DNA of 64,000 nucleotides from Streptomyces malaysiense (GTDB lineage Bacteria > Actinomycetota > Actinomycetes > Streptomycetales > Streptomycetaceae). The stretch's first letter is position 1. Each line of letters opens with the position of its first letter. The notes below the pieces were generated by a model, which made no database searches, had not been told where the DNA came from, and worked only from the letters and a program-made list of their open reading frames with translations. The stretch covers positions 62,001 to 126,000 of the forward strand of contig NZ_LBDA02000056.1 in assembly GCF_000980885.2 (NCBI RefSeq), in the 5' to 3' direction. A program made the position numbers and the translations under genes. This document shows positions 17,800 to 26,896 of this stretch, in pieces.

Positions 17800-18369
17800 A
17801 TGTCCGATGCCGAGCCGGTCGTTACCAACACTCGACGCGTGGTGACAATCGAGCGCGAGGGTGGCGACCGGACGATGGACAACCACGGGCGCGGGGACGA
17901 CCCGCGCCCAGCGGAGGGCGCCGACGAGCGGACGCCCCACCCACTGCCGTACGAGGGTGTCTGGCGGTTCACCGCGGCCGCGGTGGACGCCTCGGTCCCG
18001 CAGGCCCGGCACGCGGTGCGGGACCTGCTGCTGCGCCAGGGCGTGCCGGTCTCCGAGGAACTGGCGCAGGGCCTGCTGCTGATCGTCTCCGAGCTGGTCA
18101 CGAACGCCGTGAGGCACGCCGCGCTGCTGTCGCCCGTGCTGGCCGTGGAGGTCGCGGTCGGCGCCGAGTGGGTGAGGGTGTCCGTGGAGGACAACCACCC
18201 CTACCGCCCGACGGCGCTGGAGGCCGATCACGGCCGGACCGGCGGACGGGGGCTGCTCCTGGTGCGCGAGGTGGCCCGGGAGGCGGGCGGGGTGGTCGAC
18301 GTGGAACACACCGCGAGCGGCGGCAAGGTGATCTGGGCCGCCCTGCCGCTCAAGCCCGCGTACCCCTGA
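17800..18369 (+). CDS. HATPase_c anti-sigma/regulatory ATP-binding protein
   Basis: Single-domain GHKL ATP-binding protein (up to 189 aa) of the RsbW/SpoIIAB-like group abundant in Streptomyces. The N-box SELVTNAVRHA, the VEDNHPYRP lid element and the G-box GRGLLLVREVA are all present. Such proteins bind ATP and act as serine kinases or anti-sigma factors; no partner gene is adjacent. The N-terminal 50 residues are poorly conserved and acidic. The start could be ATG 17800, the internal GTG, or ATG 17875. Confidence 0.78.
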   Translation: MSDAEPVVTNTRRVVTIEREGGDRTMDNHGRGDDPRPAEGADERTPHPLPYEGVWRFTAAAVDASVPQARHAVRDLLLRQGVPVSEELAQGLLLIVSELVTNAVRHAALLSPVLAVEVAVGAEWVRVSVEDNHPYRPTALEADHGRTGGRGLLLVREVAREAGGVVDVEHTASGGKVIWAALPLKPAYP

Positions 18370-18399
18370 GGTTCACGCACCGGACGCGGTGAGGGGGCC

Positions 18400-18993
18400 T
18401 CACCAGCCCGCAGCCGGGCCCGTCAGCTCACGGACCGCGGGGCGGGCCGCGTCCAGCACCGTCATGAACCACGCCGAGAACGGGTCCCGGGCATGCCGCT
18501 CGGCCAGCTCCTGCGCGGTCACGAAGGCGGTCGCGGCGACTTCCTGCGGGTCCGCCGCGGGCGGCGTCTGCACCAGTCCGACGAACAGGTGGTTGAACTC
18601 CTGCTCCACCAGGCCCGAGGCCGGGTCCGGGTGGTTGTAGCGCACGGTGCCCGCCTCGGCCAGCAGCGAGGGGGACACGCCCAGCTCCTCGTACGTCCGC
18701 CGGGCGGCGGCCGCGAACGGCGCCTCACCGGGGTAGGGGTGGCCGCAGCAGGTGTTGGACCACACGCCGGGGGAGTGGTACTTGCCGAGCGCCCGCTGCT
18801 GGAGCAGCAGCCGGCCCTGCTCGTCGAAGAGGAACACCGAGAACGCGCGGTGCAGCTGCCCCGGCGCCTGATGGGCCGCGAGCTTCTCGGCGGTGCCGAT
18901 GGTCACGCCCTTCTCGTCGACGAGTTCCAGCAGGATCGCCTGAGCGGCGCCGTTCGTCGAGCTGTGCGTCTCGGTGGCAGGTGTGATCGGCAT
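18400..18993 (-). CDS. idi: Isopentenyl-diphosphate delta-isomerase (type 1)
   Basis: Nudix-fold metalloenzyme of 197 aa interconverting isopentenyl and dimethylallyl diphosphate. The catalytic Cys motif WSNTCCGHPYPGE and the Nudix-type metal site RRTYEELG are intact, with the Trp/Glu active-site region near FNHLFVG. ATG at 18993 has GAAGGA upstream. It lies 10 kb from the hopanoid operon, to which it could supply allylic precursor. It converges on the HATPase gene with a 30-base gap. Confidence 0.92.
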   Translation of the reverse strand: MPITPATETHSSTNGAAQAILLELVDEKGVTIGTAEKLAAHQAPGQLHRAFSVFLFDEQGRLLLQQRALGKYHSPGVWSNTCCGHPYPGEAPFAAAARRTYEELGVSPSLLAEAGTVRYNHPDPASGLVEQEFNHLFVGLVQTPPAADPQEVAATAFVTAQELAERHARDPFSAWFMTVLDAARPAVRELTGPAAGW

Positions 18994-19198
18994 ACCTATC
19001 CTTCGCCTCGTTCTTCGCCCCCCAAGTCTGCCGTACGAATCCGGCACTCCCGGCACTTCCCGGCACACCCGCATGTCAGAGCGTGCGACGGTGCCGGAAG
19101 GGGGACCCGGTAGATCATCGTGCCCTCGGGTCGCGGGAGGGAACCGTCCGGTTGCTATCGAACGGATGAACTGATTCCGTGCCGGGAGAACCGGTCCG

Positions 19199-19220
19199 CG
19201 CCGGTGGTCCGGCACCGGCG
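19199..19220. terminator. Hairpin downstream of the CDF transporter gene
   Basis: Eight-base arms CGCCGGTG and CACCGGCG with a six-base loop, 14 bases past the stop of the leftward CDF gene. A modest stem, so a tentative terminator. The rest of the 240-base gap to idi shows nothing recognisable. Confidence 0.5.
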
Positions 19221-19233
19221 GGCCGCCGCCGGC

Positions 19234-20175
19234 TCAGTGGCAGAGCCGCGCCTCGTGCTCCGCGTGTCCGCCGGGCTCCAGCTGGAAGGTGCAGTGCTCC
19301 ACGTCGAAGTGCGTGCCGATGCAGCCCTGGAGTTCGTGCAGCATCTTCTCGTGCCCGATGGCGTTGAGCACCTCCGAGCTGACCACCACGTGCGCGGACA
19401 TCACCGGCATGCCCGAGGTGATCGTCCAGGCGTGCAGATCGTGTACGTCCTCCACGCCGTCCAGCGCCAGGATGTGCGCCCGGACCTCCGCCATGTCGAC
19501 GTTCTTGGGCGCGGCCTCCAGGAGCACGTCCAGCGTCTCCCGCAGCAGCTTCAGCGTCCTCGGGACGATCATCAGCCCGATGGCGATCGAGGCGATCGGG
19601 TCGGCGGCCTTGAAGCCGGTGAGGAGGATCACGGCGGCCGAGATCATCACCGCGACCGAGCCCAGCGCGTCGGCGGCGACCTCCAGGAAGGCGCCGCGCA
19701 CGTTCAGGCTCTCCTGCTGGCCGCGCATCAGCAGGGTGAGCGAGATGGAGTTCGCGACCAGGCCGATCGCGCCGAACACGATCATCAGACCGCCGTGGGT
19801 GTCCGCGGGGGTGACGAACCGCTGGACCGCCTCGTACAGGACGTAGCCGCCGACGCCGAGCAGCAGCAGGCAGTTGGCCAGCGCGGCGAGGATCTCGGCG
19901 CGGGCGTAGCCGAAGGTGCGGTTCGCGCTCGCCGGGCGGTTGGCGAAGTGGATCGCCAGCAGCGCCATGCCGAGGCCCACCCCGTCGGTCGCCATGTGCG
20001 CGGCGTCCGCGATCAGCGCGAGCGAGTCCGCGAGGAGCCCGCCGGCGATCTCCACCACCATGATCGTCAGCGTGATGCAGAGGGCGATCCGCAGCCTGCC
20101 GCGGTAGGCGGCCGCGGCCGTGCCCGTGGGCGGCGCATGGGTGTGCGCATGCCCGTGATCGTGCCCAGCCCCCAT
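19234..20175 (-). CDS. Cation diffusion facilitator (zinc-type) transporter
   Basis: CDF antiporter of 313 aa exporting divalent metals such as zinc. A His-rich N-terminus (HDHGHAHTHAP) precedes six transmembrane helices. The metal site DSLALIADAAHMATD in helix 2 and EVAADALGSV in helix 5 carry the expected His/Asp ligands, giving the HxxxD pattern of zinc CDFs. A cytoplasmic ferredoxin-like domain follows (VHDLHAWTITSG), and the C-terminus is again His-containing (HAEHEARLCH). Start at 20175. No metal regulator is adjacent. Confidence 0.9.
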   Translation of the reverse strand: MGAGHDHGHAHTHAPPTGTAAAAYRGRLRIALCITLTIMVVEIAGGLLADSLALIADAAHMATDGVGLGMALLAIHFANRPASANRTFGYARAEILAALANCLLLLGVGGYVLYEAVQRFVTPADTHGGLMIVFGAIGLVANSISLTLLMRGQQESLNVRGAFLEVAADALGSVAVMISAAVILLTGFKAADPIASIAIGLMIVPRTLKLLRETLDVLLEAAPKNVDMAEVRAHILALDGVEDVHDLHAWTITSGMPVMSAHVVVSSEVLNAIGHEKMLHELQGCIGTHFDVEHCTFQLEPGGHAEHEARLCH

Positions 20176-20309
20176 GGCGGAACCGTCCTTCCGTGGTCGT
20201 CCGGAGGCCCAGTGAACTACGGGCGGGGGGTATGGGGCAACGCGGTACTGAACACCGTTGTCATGTGCCCTGACCTGCGGAAACGATCCGCTGGTCAGGG
20301 CGCTGCGGG

Positions 20310-21281
20310 CTACTTCCCGTGGTGCAGCAGCCAGCCCTCCCAGGCCGAGCCGACCATCTCGTGGACGTCGCGGCGGGCGCGCCAGCCCAGTTCCCGGGCG
20401 GCGCGTTCGGCCGAGGCGACCGCTCGGGGCGCGTCGCCGGGCCGGCGGGGTTCCACGACCGGTTCCCGGCGGTCGCCGCAGACCTCGCCGATGACCGTGA
20501 TCAGCTCCCGGACCGAGACGCCCTCGCCGCGGCCGATGTTCAGCGTCAGATCGCCGGCCGCGGCGTCCCCGGCGAGCCGGCGCGCCGCGGCGAGGTGGGC
20601 CTCGGCGAGGTCGGCCACGTGGATGTAGTCCCGTACGCAGGTGCCGTCCGGCGTCGGGTAGTCGTCGCCGAAGATCCGGGGCGCCTCGTCGCGGGTGAGC
20701 CGGTCGAAGACCATCGGCACGATGTTGAACACCCCGGTGTCCGCGAGCTCCGGCGCGGCGGCGCCCGCCACGTTGAAGTAGCGCAGGCACACGGTGGAGA
20801 TCCCGTACGCCCGCCCGGCCGCCCGGACCAGCCACTCGCCCGCCAGTTTGGTCTCCCCGTAGGGGTTGACCGGGGCGCAGGGGGTGTCCTCGGTGATCAG
20901 GTCCACGTCCGGGTTGCCGTACACCGCGGCGGAGGAGGAGAACAGCAGCCGGCGGACGTCCGACGCGGCCATGGCGTCCAGCAGGGTGGCGAGGCCGCCG
21001 ACGTTCTCCCGGTAGTACCGGGTGGGCTCGGCGACGGACTCGGCGACCTGCTTGCGGGCGGCGAGGTGGACCACGCCGGTGACGCCGTGCTCGGTGAAGA
21101 CCTCGCGCAGACGGGGGCCGTCGAGGGTGGAGCCGGTGACGAGCGGGACGTCGGAGGGGAGGCGCGAGGGTACGGCGGCGGAGAGGTCGTCCAGTACGAC
21201 GACCTTCTCGCCGGCGCCGGTCATGGCGCGTGCCACATGCGCCCCGATGTATCCGGCACCGCCGGTGATCAGCCACGTCAT
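20310..21281 (-). CDS. galE: UDP-glucose 4-epimerase
   Basis: NAD-dependent short-chain dehydrogenase of 323 aa interconverting UDP-glucose and UDP-galactose. The Rossmann motif TGGAGYIGAH, the catalytic strand FSSSAAVYG, and the catalytic NPYGETK (Tyr-x-x-x-Lys) are all present, followed by the substrate loop RYFNVAGA and the CVRDYIHVADLA signature. It is not within a gal operon here. The position opposite the envelope gene set suggests it may supply UDP-sugars for surface polymers, which is inference. Confidence 0.92.
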   Translation of the reverse strand: MTWLITGGAGYIGAHVARAMTGAGEKVVVLDDLSAAVPSRLPSDVPLVTGSTLDGPRLREVFTEHGVTGVVHLAARKQVAESVAEPTRYYRENVGGLATLLDAMAASDVRRLLFSSSAAVYGNPDVDLITEDTPCAPVNPYGETKLAGEWLVRAAGRAYGISTVCLRYFNVAGAAAPELADTGVFNIVPMVFDRLTRDEAPRIFGDDYPTPDGTCVRDYIHVADLAEAHLAAARRLAGDAAAGDLTLNIGRGEGVSVRELITVIGEVCGDRREPVVEPRRPGDAPRAVASAERAARELGWRARRDVHEMVGSAWEGWLLHHGK

Positions 21282-21656
21282 GGTCCCCCACCCTATGCTC
21301 CGCGGGGCGGCCGATCAGGTCGGTGCCCGCCGCCCGGCGGCACGGCTGCCCGCGGCCGCGAGGGACCGCGGGCGGCGGTAGCCCTCGGCGACCGGTCGCG
21401 TACCCCTCGTCCACCCGCGTGTCCCGGATGCCCGGGTCTGCGGCCACGGTTTGTGGGGGCGGGGCGGGATCGCTCATGATGATCACGGCAAAGGGCGGGA
21501 CCCCGGACGCGGGCCGGTCCGTGAACGGCCGGTGAACACGGGCTTCGGTTCATCCGATACCCTCTGCCGACATGCCGACCGGGTGCCGCAGGCAAGGGGC
21601 GCCCCATCATGCAGAAGACCGGTGCCGACGCGCCGGCACCCAGGGAGTGAGTTCGG
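21282..21656. other. Divergent intergenic region, no gene seen
   Basis: 375 bases between galE and the first CDP-alcohol phosphotransferase gene. Long open frames cross it on the minus strand but run out of frame into galE and have no recognisable start or product. It must hold both promoters; no operator is obvious. Confidence 0.55.
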
Positions 21657-23459
21657 TTGCCGACCGCCATCGTCACCGGTCAGCCGGTCCCCGGATCGTC
21701 GCTCGAGAGCGATCTGCGGTCCCTCGGCTTCGACGTCCGGATGGCGGAGAGCGCCGCCGCGGCCGAGGCCCTGCTCGCGGCCTCTCCCGCCGGTGACCGC
21801 GTGGCCGTGGTCGACGCCGCATTCGTCGGCCATGTGCACGCCCTGCGGCTCGGCCTGACCGACCCCCGCTTCCCGCTCGCAGCCGTCCCCGGAGCCGTCA
21901 CCGCCCAGCCTGCCGCCCGGCAGGCGCTGACCCGCGCCGTGGCCCGCGAGACCTCCTCGGGCGGCGGCACCGCGGTCGCCGTCGACAGCCTGGCCGACCG
22001 GATCGTCACCGAGCTGGACGCCGACGGCAGCGAGGTGCACCGCCCCGAGCTGGGCAGCCTCGTCGCCGTCGTGCCCGCCGACCCGCAGGCCCGCAACGAG
22101 GCGCGGCAGGCCGTCGCCGCCGTGGACGACGAGGCCGTACGCCTGAGGTCGGCCGTGAAGTCCCGTGACGGCTTCTTCACCACCTACTGCGTCAGCCCGT
22201 ACTCGCGCTACCTCGCCCGCTGGTGCGCGCGCCGCGGCCTGACCCCGAACCAGGTCACCACCGCCTCGCTGCTCACCGCGCTGATCGCGGCCGGCTGCGC
22301 GGCCACCGGCACCCGCGGCGGTTTCATAGCCGCCGGCGTGCTGCTGATCGCCTCCTTCGTGCTGGACTGCACCGACGGCCAGCTCGCCCGCTACGCCCTG
22401 AAGTACTCCACCCTCGGCGCCTGGCTCGACGCCACCTTCGACCGGGCCAAGGAATACGCCTACTACGCCGGTCTCGCCCTGGGCGCGGCCCGCGGCGGCC
22501 ACGACGACGTATGGGCCCTCGCGCTCGGCGCGATGGTCCTGCAGACCTGCCGGCACGTGGTCGACTTCTCCTTCAACGAGGCCAACCACGACGCCACCGC
22601 CAACACCAGCCCCACCGCCGCCCTCTCCGACAAGCTGGACAGCGTCGGCTGGACGGTCTGGGTGCGCCGGATGATAGTGCTGCCGATCGGCGAACGGTGG
22701 GCGATGATCGCGGTCCTGACCGCCTTCACCACCCCGCGGATCACCTTCTACGCGCTGCTCGTCGGCTGCGCCTTCGCCGCCACGTACACCACCGCGGGCC
22801 GGGTGCTGCGCTCGCTGACCCGCAAGGCGCACCGCACCGACCGCGCGGCACGGGCGCTGGCCGACCTGGCCGACTCCGGCCCGCTCACCGAGGCGGTCGT
22901 GCGGGTCGCCCGGCGCGGTCTGCCCGGCCTCGCCGTCCCCGTCGTCGCCCTGCTCGGCGGCGCCGCGGTCGTCGCCTGCTCGGCCTTCTGCGGCTACGGC
23001 TCCGTGGTGCCGGTGATCGGCGCCCTGGTCTACGTCCTCACCTCGGCCCTCGCCGTCGCCCGCCCGCTCAAGGGCGCCCTCGACTGGCTGGTCCCGCCGT
23101 TCTTCCGCGCCGCCGAGTACGGCACCGTCCTCGCCCTCGCGGTCAAAGCGGGCGTGAACGGGGCGCTTCCCGCGGCTTTCGGGCTGGTGGCGGCGGTCGC
23201 CTACCATCACTACGACACGGTGTACCGCATCCGCGGCAACGCCGGAGCGCCGCCGGCCTGGCTGGTGCGCTCCATAGGGGGGCACGACGGGCGCACCCTG
23301 CTCGTCACCGTCCTGGCCGCGGCACTCACCGCCGCGCAGTTCACGGCCGCGCTCACGGTGCTCGCCGTGGTCGTCGCCCTGGTGGTGCTCGCGGAGAGCA
23401 TCCGGTTCTGGGTGTCCGCAGGGGCACCCGCCGTACACGATGAAGGAGAAACCGCATGA
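21657..23459 (+). CDS. DUF5941-type CDP-alcohol phosphatidyltransferase
   Basis: Membrane enzyme of 600 aa. After a soluble N-terminal region of about 170 residues comes the CDP-alcohol phosphotransferase domain, with the full signature DCTDGQLARYALKYSTLG and then AWLDATFD, i.e. all four metal-binding/catalytic Asp. More transmembrane segments follow in a C-terminal part matching DUF5941. It should transfer a phospho-alcohol from a CDP carrier to an acceptor alcohol in the membrane. The TTG start at 21657 is supported by AGGGAG and by the absence of other in-frame starts. Its stop overlaps the nucleotidyltransferase start (ATGA). Confidence 0.82.
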   Translation: MPTAIVTGQPVPGSSLESDLRSLGFDVRMAESAAAAEALLAASPAGDRVAVVDAAFVGHVHALRLGLTDPRFPLAAVPGAVTAQPAARQALTRAVARETSSGGGTAVAVDSLADRIVTELDADGSEVHRPELGSLVAVVPADPQARNEARQAVAAVDDEAVRLRSAVKSRDGFFTTYCVSPYSRYLARWCARRGLTPNQVTTASLLTALIAAGCAATGTRGGFIAAGVLLIASFVLDCTDGQLARYALKYSTLGAWLDATFDRAKEYAYYAGLALGAARGGHDDVWALALGAMVLQTCRHVVDFSFNEANHDATANTSPTAALSDKLDSVGWTVWVRRMIVLPIGERWAMIAVLTAFTTPRITFYALLVGCAFAATYTTAGRVLRSLTRKAHRTDRAARALADLADSGPLTEAVVRVARRGLPGLAVPVVALLGGAAVVACSAFCGYGSVVPVIGALVYVLTSALAVARPLKGALDWLVPPFFRAAEYGTVLALAVKAGVNGALPAAFGLVAAVAYHHYDTVYRIRGNAGAPPAWLVRSIGGHDGRTLLVTVLAAALTAAQFTAALTVLAVVVALVVLAESIRFWVSAGAPAVHDEGETA

Positions 23460-24208
23460 TCGGCCTCGTGCTGGCGGCCGGCGCCGGACGGCGTCTGCGC
23501 CCCTACACGGACACCCTGCCCAAGGCGCTGGTGCCGGTGGGGCCCGCGGGCATGGAGGGCGAGCCCACGGTTCTCGACCTCACCCTCGGCAACTTCGCCC
23601 GGATCGGGCTGACCGAGGTCGCGGTCATCGTCGGCTACCGCAAGGAGGCCGTCTACGCCCGCCAGGCCGCCCTGGAGGAGAAGTACGGCCTCAAGCTCAC
23701 CCTGATCGACAACGACAAGGCCGAGGAGTGGAACAACGCCTACTCCCTGTGGTGCGGGCGCGACGCGCTCAAGGACGGTGTGATCCTCGCCAACGGCGAC
23801 ACCGTGCACCCGGTCTCGGTGGAGGAGACGCTGCTGGCCGCGCGCGGCGGGGGCAAGAAGATCATCCTCGCGCTGGACACCGTGAAGTCCCTGGCGGACG
23901 AGGAGATGAAGGTCGTCGTCGGCCCGGACGGGGGCATGACGAGGATCACCAAGCTGATGGACCCGGCCGAGGCGACCGGTGAGTACATCGGCGTGACGCT
24001 GATCGAGGGCGACGCGGCCGAGGCGCTGGGCGACGCGCTGAAGACGGTCTGGGAGACCGACCCGCAGCAGTTCTACGAGCACGGCTACCAGGAGCTGGTC
24101 GACCGTGGCTTCCGCATCGACGTGGCGCCCATCGGCGACGTCGACTGGGTCGAGATCGACAACCACGACGACCTGGCCAAGGGGCGGGAGATCGCGTGCC
24201 GCTACTGA
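23456..24208 (+). CDS. NTP transferase (phospho-alcohol cytidylyltransferase-like)
   Basis: Soluble nucleotidyltransferase of 250 aa. The N-terminal signature LVLAAGAGRRLRPYTDTLPK with the catalytic Arg/Lys is followed by ILANGDTVHP (metal-binding Asp) and WVEIDNHDDL at the C-terminus. Relatives activate phosphocholine, inositol-1-phosphate or sugar phosphates as CDP, UDP or dTDP derivatives. Coupled by ATGA to a CDP-alcohol phosphotransferase, it most likely makes that enzyme's CDP-activated donor, similar to the cytidylyltransferase plus phosphotransferase pair of di-inositol-phosphate pathways. The substrate is inferred, not seen. Confidence 0.8.
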   Translation: MIGLVLAAGAGRRLRPYTDTLPKALVPVGPAGMEGEPTVLDLTLGNFARIGLTEVAVIVGYRKEAVYARQAALEEKYGLKLTLIDNDKAEEWNNAYSLWCGRDALKDGVILANGDTVHPVSVEETLLAARGGGKKIILALDTVKSLADEEMKVVVGPDGGMTRITKLMDPAEATGEYIGVTLIEGDAAEALGDALKTVWETDPQQFYEHGYQELVDRGFRIDVAPIGDVDWVEIDNHDDLAKGREIACRY

Positions 24209-25257
24209 CCCGGCTGATCCCCTCGCCGGTCGTCGTGGACATCCGCCCGGGTGCCCTGGACGACCTGGCCGGTGTCCTCGCCGACGAGCGCGTCTCCCAG
24301 TCCGGCCGCCTCGCCGTCGCGGTCAGCGGCGGCTCCGGCGCCCAGCTGCGCGAGCGCCTCGCCCCCTCGCTGCCCGGTGCCTCCTGGTACGAGGTGGGCG
24401 GCGGCACCCTGAACGACGCCATCCGGCTGGCCGGCGAGATGAAGTCCGGCCACTACGACGCGGTGGTCGGACTCGGCGGCGGCAAGATCATCGACTGCGC
24501 CAAGTTCGCGGCGGCCCGTATCGGCCTGCCCCTGGTCGCCGTGCCCACGAACCTCGCGCACGACGGCCTGTGCTCGCCGGTCGCCACGCTCGACAACGAC
24601 GCGGGGCGCGGCTCGTACGGCGTGCCCAACCCGATCGCCGTCGTCATCGACCTGGACGTGATCCGCGCCGCCCCGGCCCGCTTCGTCCGGGCCGGTATCG
24701 GCGACGCCATCTCCAACATCAACGCGATCGCGGACTGGGAGCTGTCCCACCGGGTCAACGGCGAGAAGATCGACGGTCTCGCCGCGGCCATGGCCCGCCA
24801 GGCGGGCGAGGCGGTGCTGCGGCACCCGGGCGGCATCGGCGACAACGGCTTCCTCCAGGTGCTCGCCGAGGCACTGGTCCTCAGCGGCATCTCGATGTCG
24901 ATCTCCGGTGACTCCCGGCCCTCCTCCGGTTCCTGCCACGAGATCAACCACGCCTTCGACCTGCTGTTCCCGAAGCGCGCCGCCGCCCATGGCGAGCAGT
25001 GCGGGCTCGGCGCGGCCTTCGCCATGTATCTGCGCGGGGCCCACGAGGAGGCCGGGCACACCGCCCAGGTGCTGCGCCGGCACGGGCTTCCGGTGCTGCC
25101 GGAGGAGATCGGATTCACCGTGGACGAGTTCGTCCGCGCCGTGGAGTTCGCGCCGGAGACCCGGCCCGGCCGCTACACCATCCTCGAACACCTCGACCTC
25201 AAGCCGAACCAGATCAAGGACATCTACGCCGACTATGTCAAGGCCATCGGTAGCTGA
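24196..25257 (+). CDS. Iron/zinc alcohol dehydrogenase, glycerol-1-phosphate dehydrogenase-like
   Basis: Metal-dependent dehydrogenase of 353 aa. NAD-binding GLGGGKIIDCAKFAA is followed by VAVPTNLAHDGLCSPVA and the metal ligands in GIGDAISN, CHEINHAF and HGEQCGLG. The His/Asp pattern and the PTNLAHDG segment resemble AraM/EgsA-type sn-glycerol-1-phosphate dehydrogenases, which reduce dihydroxyacetone phosphate. The GTG start overlaps the preceding gene by 13 bases, so it is coupled. In context it could supply the polyol phosphate used by the neighbouring cytidylyltransferase. Confidence 0.8.
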   Translation: MPLLTRLIPSPVVVDIRPGALDDLAGVLADERVSQSGRLAVAVSGGSGAQLRERLAPSLPGASWYEVGGGTLNDAIRLAGEMKSGHYDAVVGLGGGKIIDCAKFAAARIGLPLVAVPTNLAHDGLCSPVATLDNDAGRGSYGVPNPIAVVIDLDVIRAAPARFVRAGIGDAISNINAIADWELSHRVNGEKIDGLAAAMARQAGEAVLRHPGGIGDNGFLQVLAEALVLSGISMSISGDSRPSSGSCHEINHAFDLLFPKRAAAHGEQCGLGAAFAMYLRGAHEEAGHTAQVLRRHGLPVLPEEIGFTVDEFVRAVEFAPETRPGRYTILEHLDLKPNQIKDIYADYVKAIGS

Positions 25258-26014
25258 ACTCCGTCCGGTCGTCCACCCCGCCGGGGTGAAGGACCGGCGC
25301 AGCGGTGAGCACTGGGCGGGACGCCTCTACATGCGTGAGGTGTCCCTTCGTATCGACCGCTACCTGGTGAACACCAGGGTCACGCCCAACCAGCTCACCT
25401 ACCTGATGACCCTGTGCGGTGTACTCGCGGCCCCGGCCCTGCTGGTGCCGGGGATCACGGGCGCGGTCCTCGGCGTGGTCGCCACCCAGCTGTACCTGCT
25501 GCTGGACTGCGTCGACGGCGAGATCGCCCGCTGGCGGGGGCAGTACTCCCTCGCCGGTGTCTATCTGGACCGGGTGGGCGCCTACCTCACCGACGCGGCC
25601 GTGCTGGTCGGCCTCGGGCTGCGCGCGGCCGACCTGTGGGGCACCGGCCGCATCGACTGGCTGTGGGCCTTCCTCGGCACCCTGGCCGCACTCGGCGCGA
25701 TCCTGATCAAGGCGGAGACCGACCTGGTCGGCGTCGCCCGGCACCAGACGGGCAAGCCACCGGTGCAGGAGGCCGCCGCCGAGCCGCGCTCCTCCGGGAT
25801 GGCGCTGGCCCGCCGTGCCGCCTCGGCGCTGAAGTTCCACCGGCTCATCCTCGGCATCGAGGCCTCGCTGCTGATCGTGCTGCTCGCCATCGCGGACCAG
25901 ATCCGCGGTGACCTGTTCTTCACCCGGCTCGGCACCGCCGTCCTCGCCGGCATCGCGCTGCTGCAGACGCTGCTGCACCTGGTGTCCATCCTCGCCTCCA
26001 GCAGGCTGAAGTGA
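25235..26014 (+). CDS. CDP-alcohol phosphatidyltransferase with altered fourth Asp
   Basis: Integral membrane enzyme of about 259 aa. It has the family signature DCVDGEIARWRGQYSLAG and then VYLDRVGAYLTD. The first three Asp are in place. The position that should hold the fourth Asp, thought to be the catalytic base, is Ala (LDRVGA), with the next Asp four residues later. ATG at 25235 overlaps the dehydrogenase gene by 23 bases. It may be a variant subfamily with a shifted base or a changed acceptor. Its stop overlaps the glycosyltransferase GTG start (GTGA). Confidence 0.78.
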   Translation: MSRPSVAELRPVVHPAGVKDRRSGEHWAGRLYMREVSLRIDRYLVNTRVTPNQLTYLMTLCGVLAAPALLVPGITGAVLGVVATQLYLLLDCVDGEIARWRGQYSLAGVYLDRVGAYLTDAAVLVGLGLRAADLWGTGRIDWLWAFLGTLAALGAILIKAETDLVGVARHQTGKPPVQEAAAEPRSSGMALARRAASALKFHRLILGIEASLLIVLLAIADQIRGDLFFTRLGTAVLAGIALLQTLLHLVSILASSRLK

Positions 26015-26895
26015 GCGCGGCCATGCGGGTCGGCGCCGTCGTCATCACCATGGGCAACCGGCCCGAGGAACTGCGGGCCCTGCTCGACTCGGTCGCCGAG
26101 CAGGACGGTGACCGAGTCGAGGTGGTGGTCGTCGGCAACGGCTCCCCGGTGCCCGACGTCCCCGAGGGCGTGCGCACCGTCGAGCTGCCGGAGAACCTGG
26201 GCATCCCGGGCGGCCGCAACGTCGGCATCGAGGCGTTCGGCCCCGGCGGCCAGGACGTCGACATCCTGCTCTTCCTGGACGACGACGGCCTGCTCGCCCG
26301 GCACGACACCGCCGAGCTGTGCCGCCGGGCGTTCGCCGCCGATCCGGAGCTGGGCATCATCAGCTTCCGCATCGCCGATCCCGAGACCGGCGAGACCCAG
26401 CGCCGCCACGTGCCCCGGCTGCGGGCCTCGGACCCGATGCGCTCCTCGCGGGTGACCACCTTCCTGGGCGGCGCCAACGCGGTGCGCACCAAGGTGTTCG
26501 CCGAGGTAGGCGGGCTGCCCGACGAGTTCTTCTACGCCCATGAGGAGACCGATCTGGCCTGGCGGGCGCTGAACGCCGGCTGGCTGATCGACTACCGCTC
26601 CGACATGGTGCTGTTCCACCCGACGACCGCGCCCTCGCGGCACGCCGTCTACCACCGCATGGTGGCCCGCAACCGTGTCTGGCTCGCCCGGCGCAACCTC
26701 CCGGCCCCGCTGGTACCCGTCTACCTGGGCGTCTGGCTGCTGCTCACGCTGGCCCGCCGCCCCTCGCGTCCTGCCCTCGCGGCCTGGTTCGGCGGCTTCA
26801 AGGAAGGCTGGACCACGTCCTGCGGCCCGCGCCGTCCGATGCGCTGGCGCACGGTCTGGCGGCTCACCCGGCTGGGCCGTCCTCCGGTCATCTGA
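26011..26895 (+). CDS. GT2-family glycosyltransferase
   Basis: GT-A fold glycosyltransferase of 294 aa. VGAVVITMGNRPEELRALL opens the nucleotide-sugar-binding domain, LLFLDDDG supplies the metal-binding acidic triad, and the acceptor motif HEETDLAWRALNAGW carries the predicted base. The rhamnosyl/galactofuranosyl-like layout is typical of surface-polymer enzymes. A hydrophobic stretch near residue 235 (VPVYLGVWLLLTLA) suggests membrane association. It is coupled to the phosphotransferase by GTGA and lies just upstream of the exporter genes, so it probably extends the exported glycopolymer. Confidence 0.85.
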   Translation: MSAAMRVGAVVITMGNRPEELRALLDSVAEQDGDRVEVVVVGNGSPVPDVPEGVRTVELPENLGIPGGRNVGIEAFGPGGQDVDILLFLDDDGLLARHDTAELCRRAFAADPELGIISFRIADPETGETQRRHVPRLRASDPMRSSRVTTFLGGANAVRTKVFAEVGGLPDEFFYAHEETDLAWRALNAGWLIDYRSDMVLFHPTTAPSRHAVYHRMVARNRVWLARRNLPAPLVPVYLGVWLLLTLARRPSRPALAAWFGGFKEGWTTSCGPRRPMRWRTVWRLTRLGRPPVI

Positions 26896-26896
26896 G

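Noticed and set aside
20176..21486. Upstream extension of the CDF transporter frame through galE
   Set aside because: It is an out-of-frame reading of the galE region; a normal CDF protein starts at 20175.
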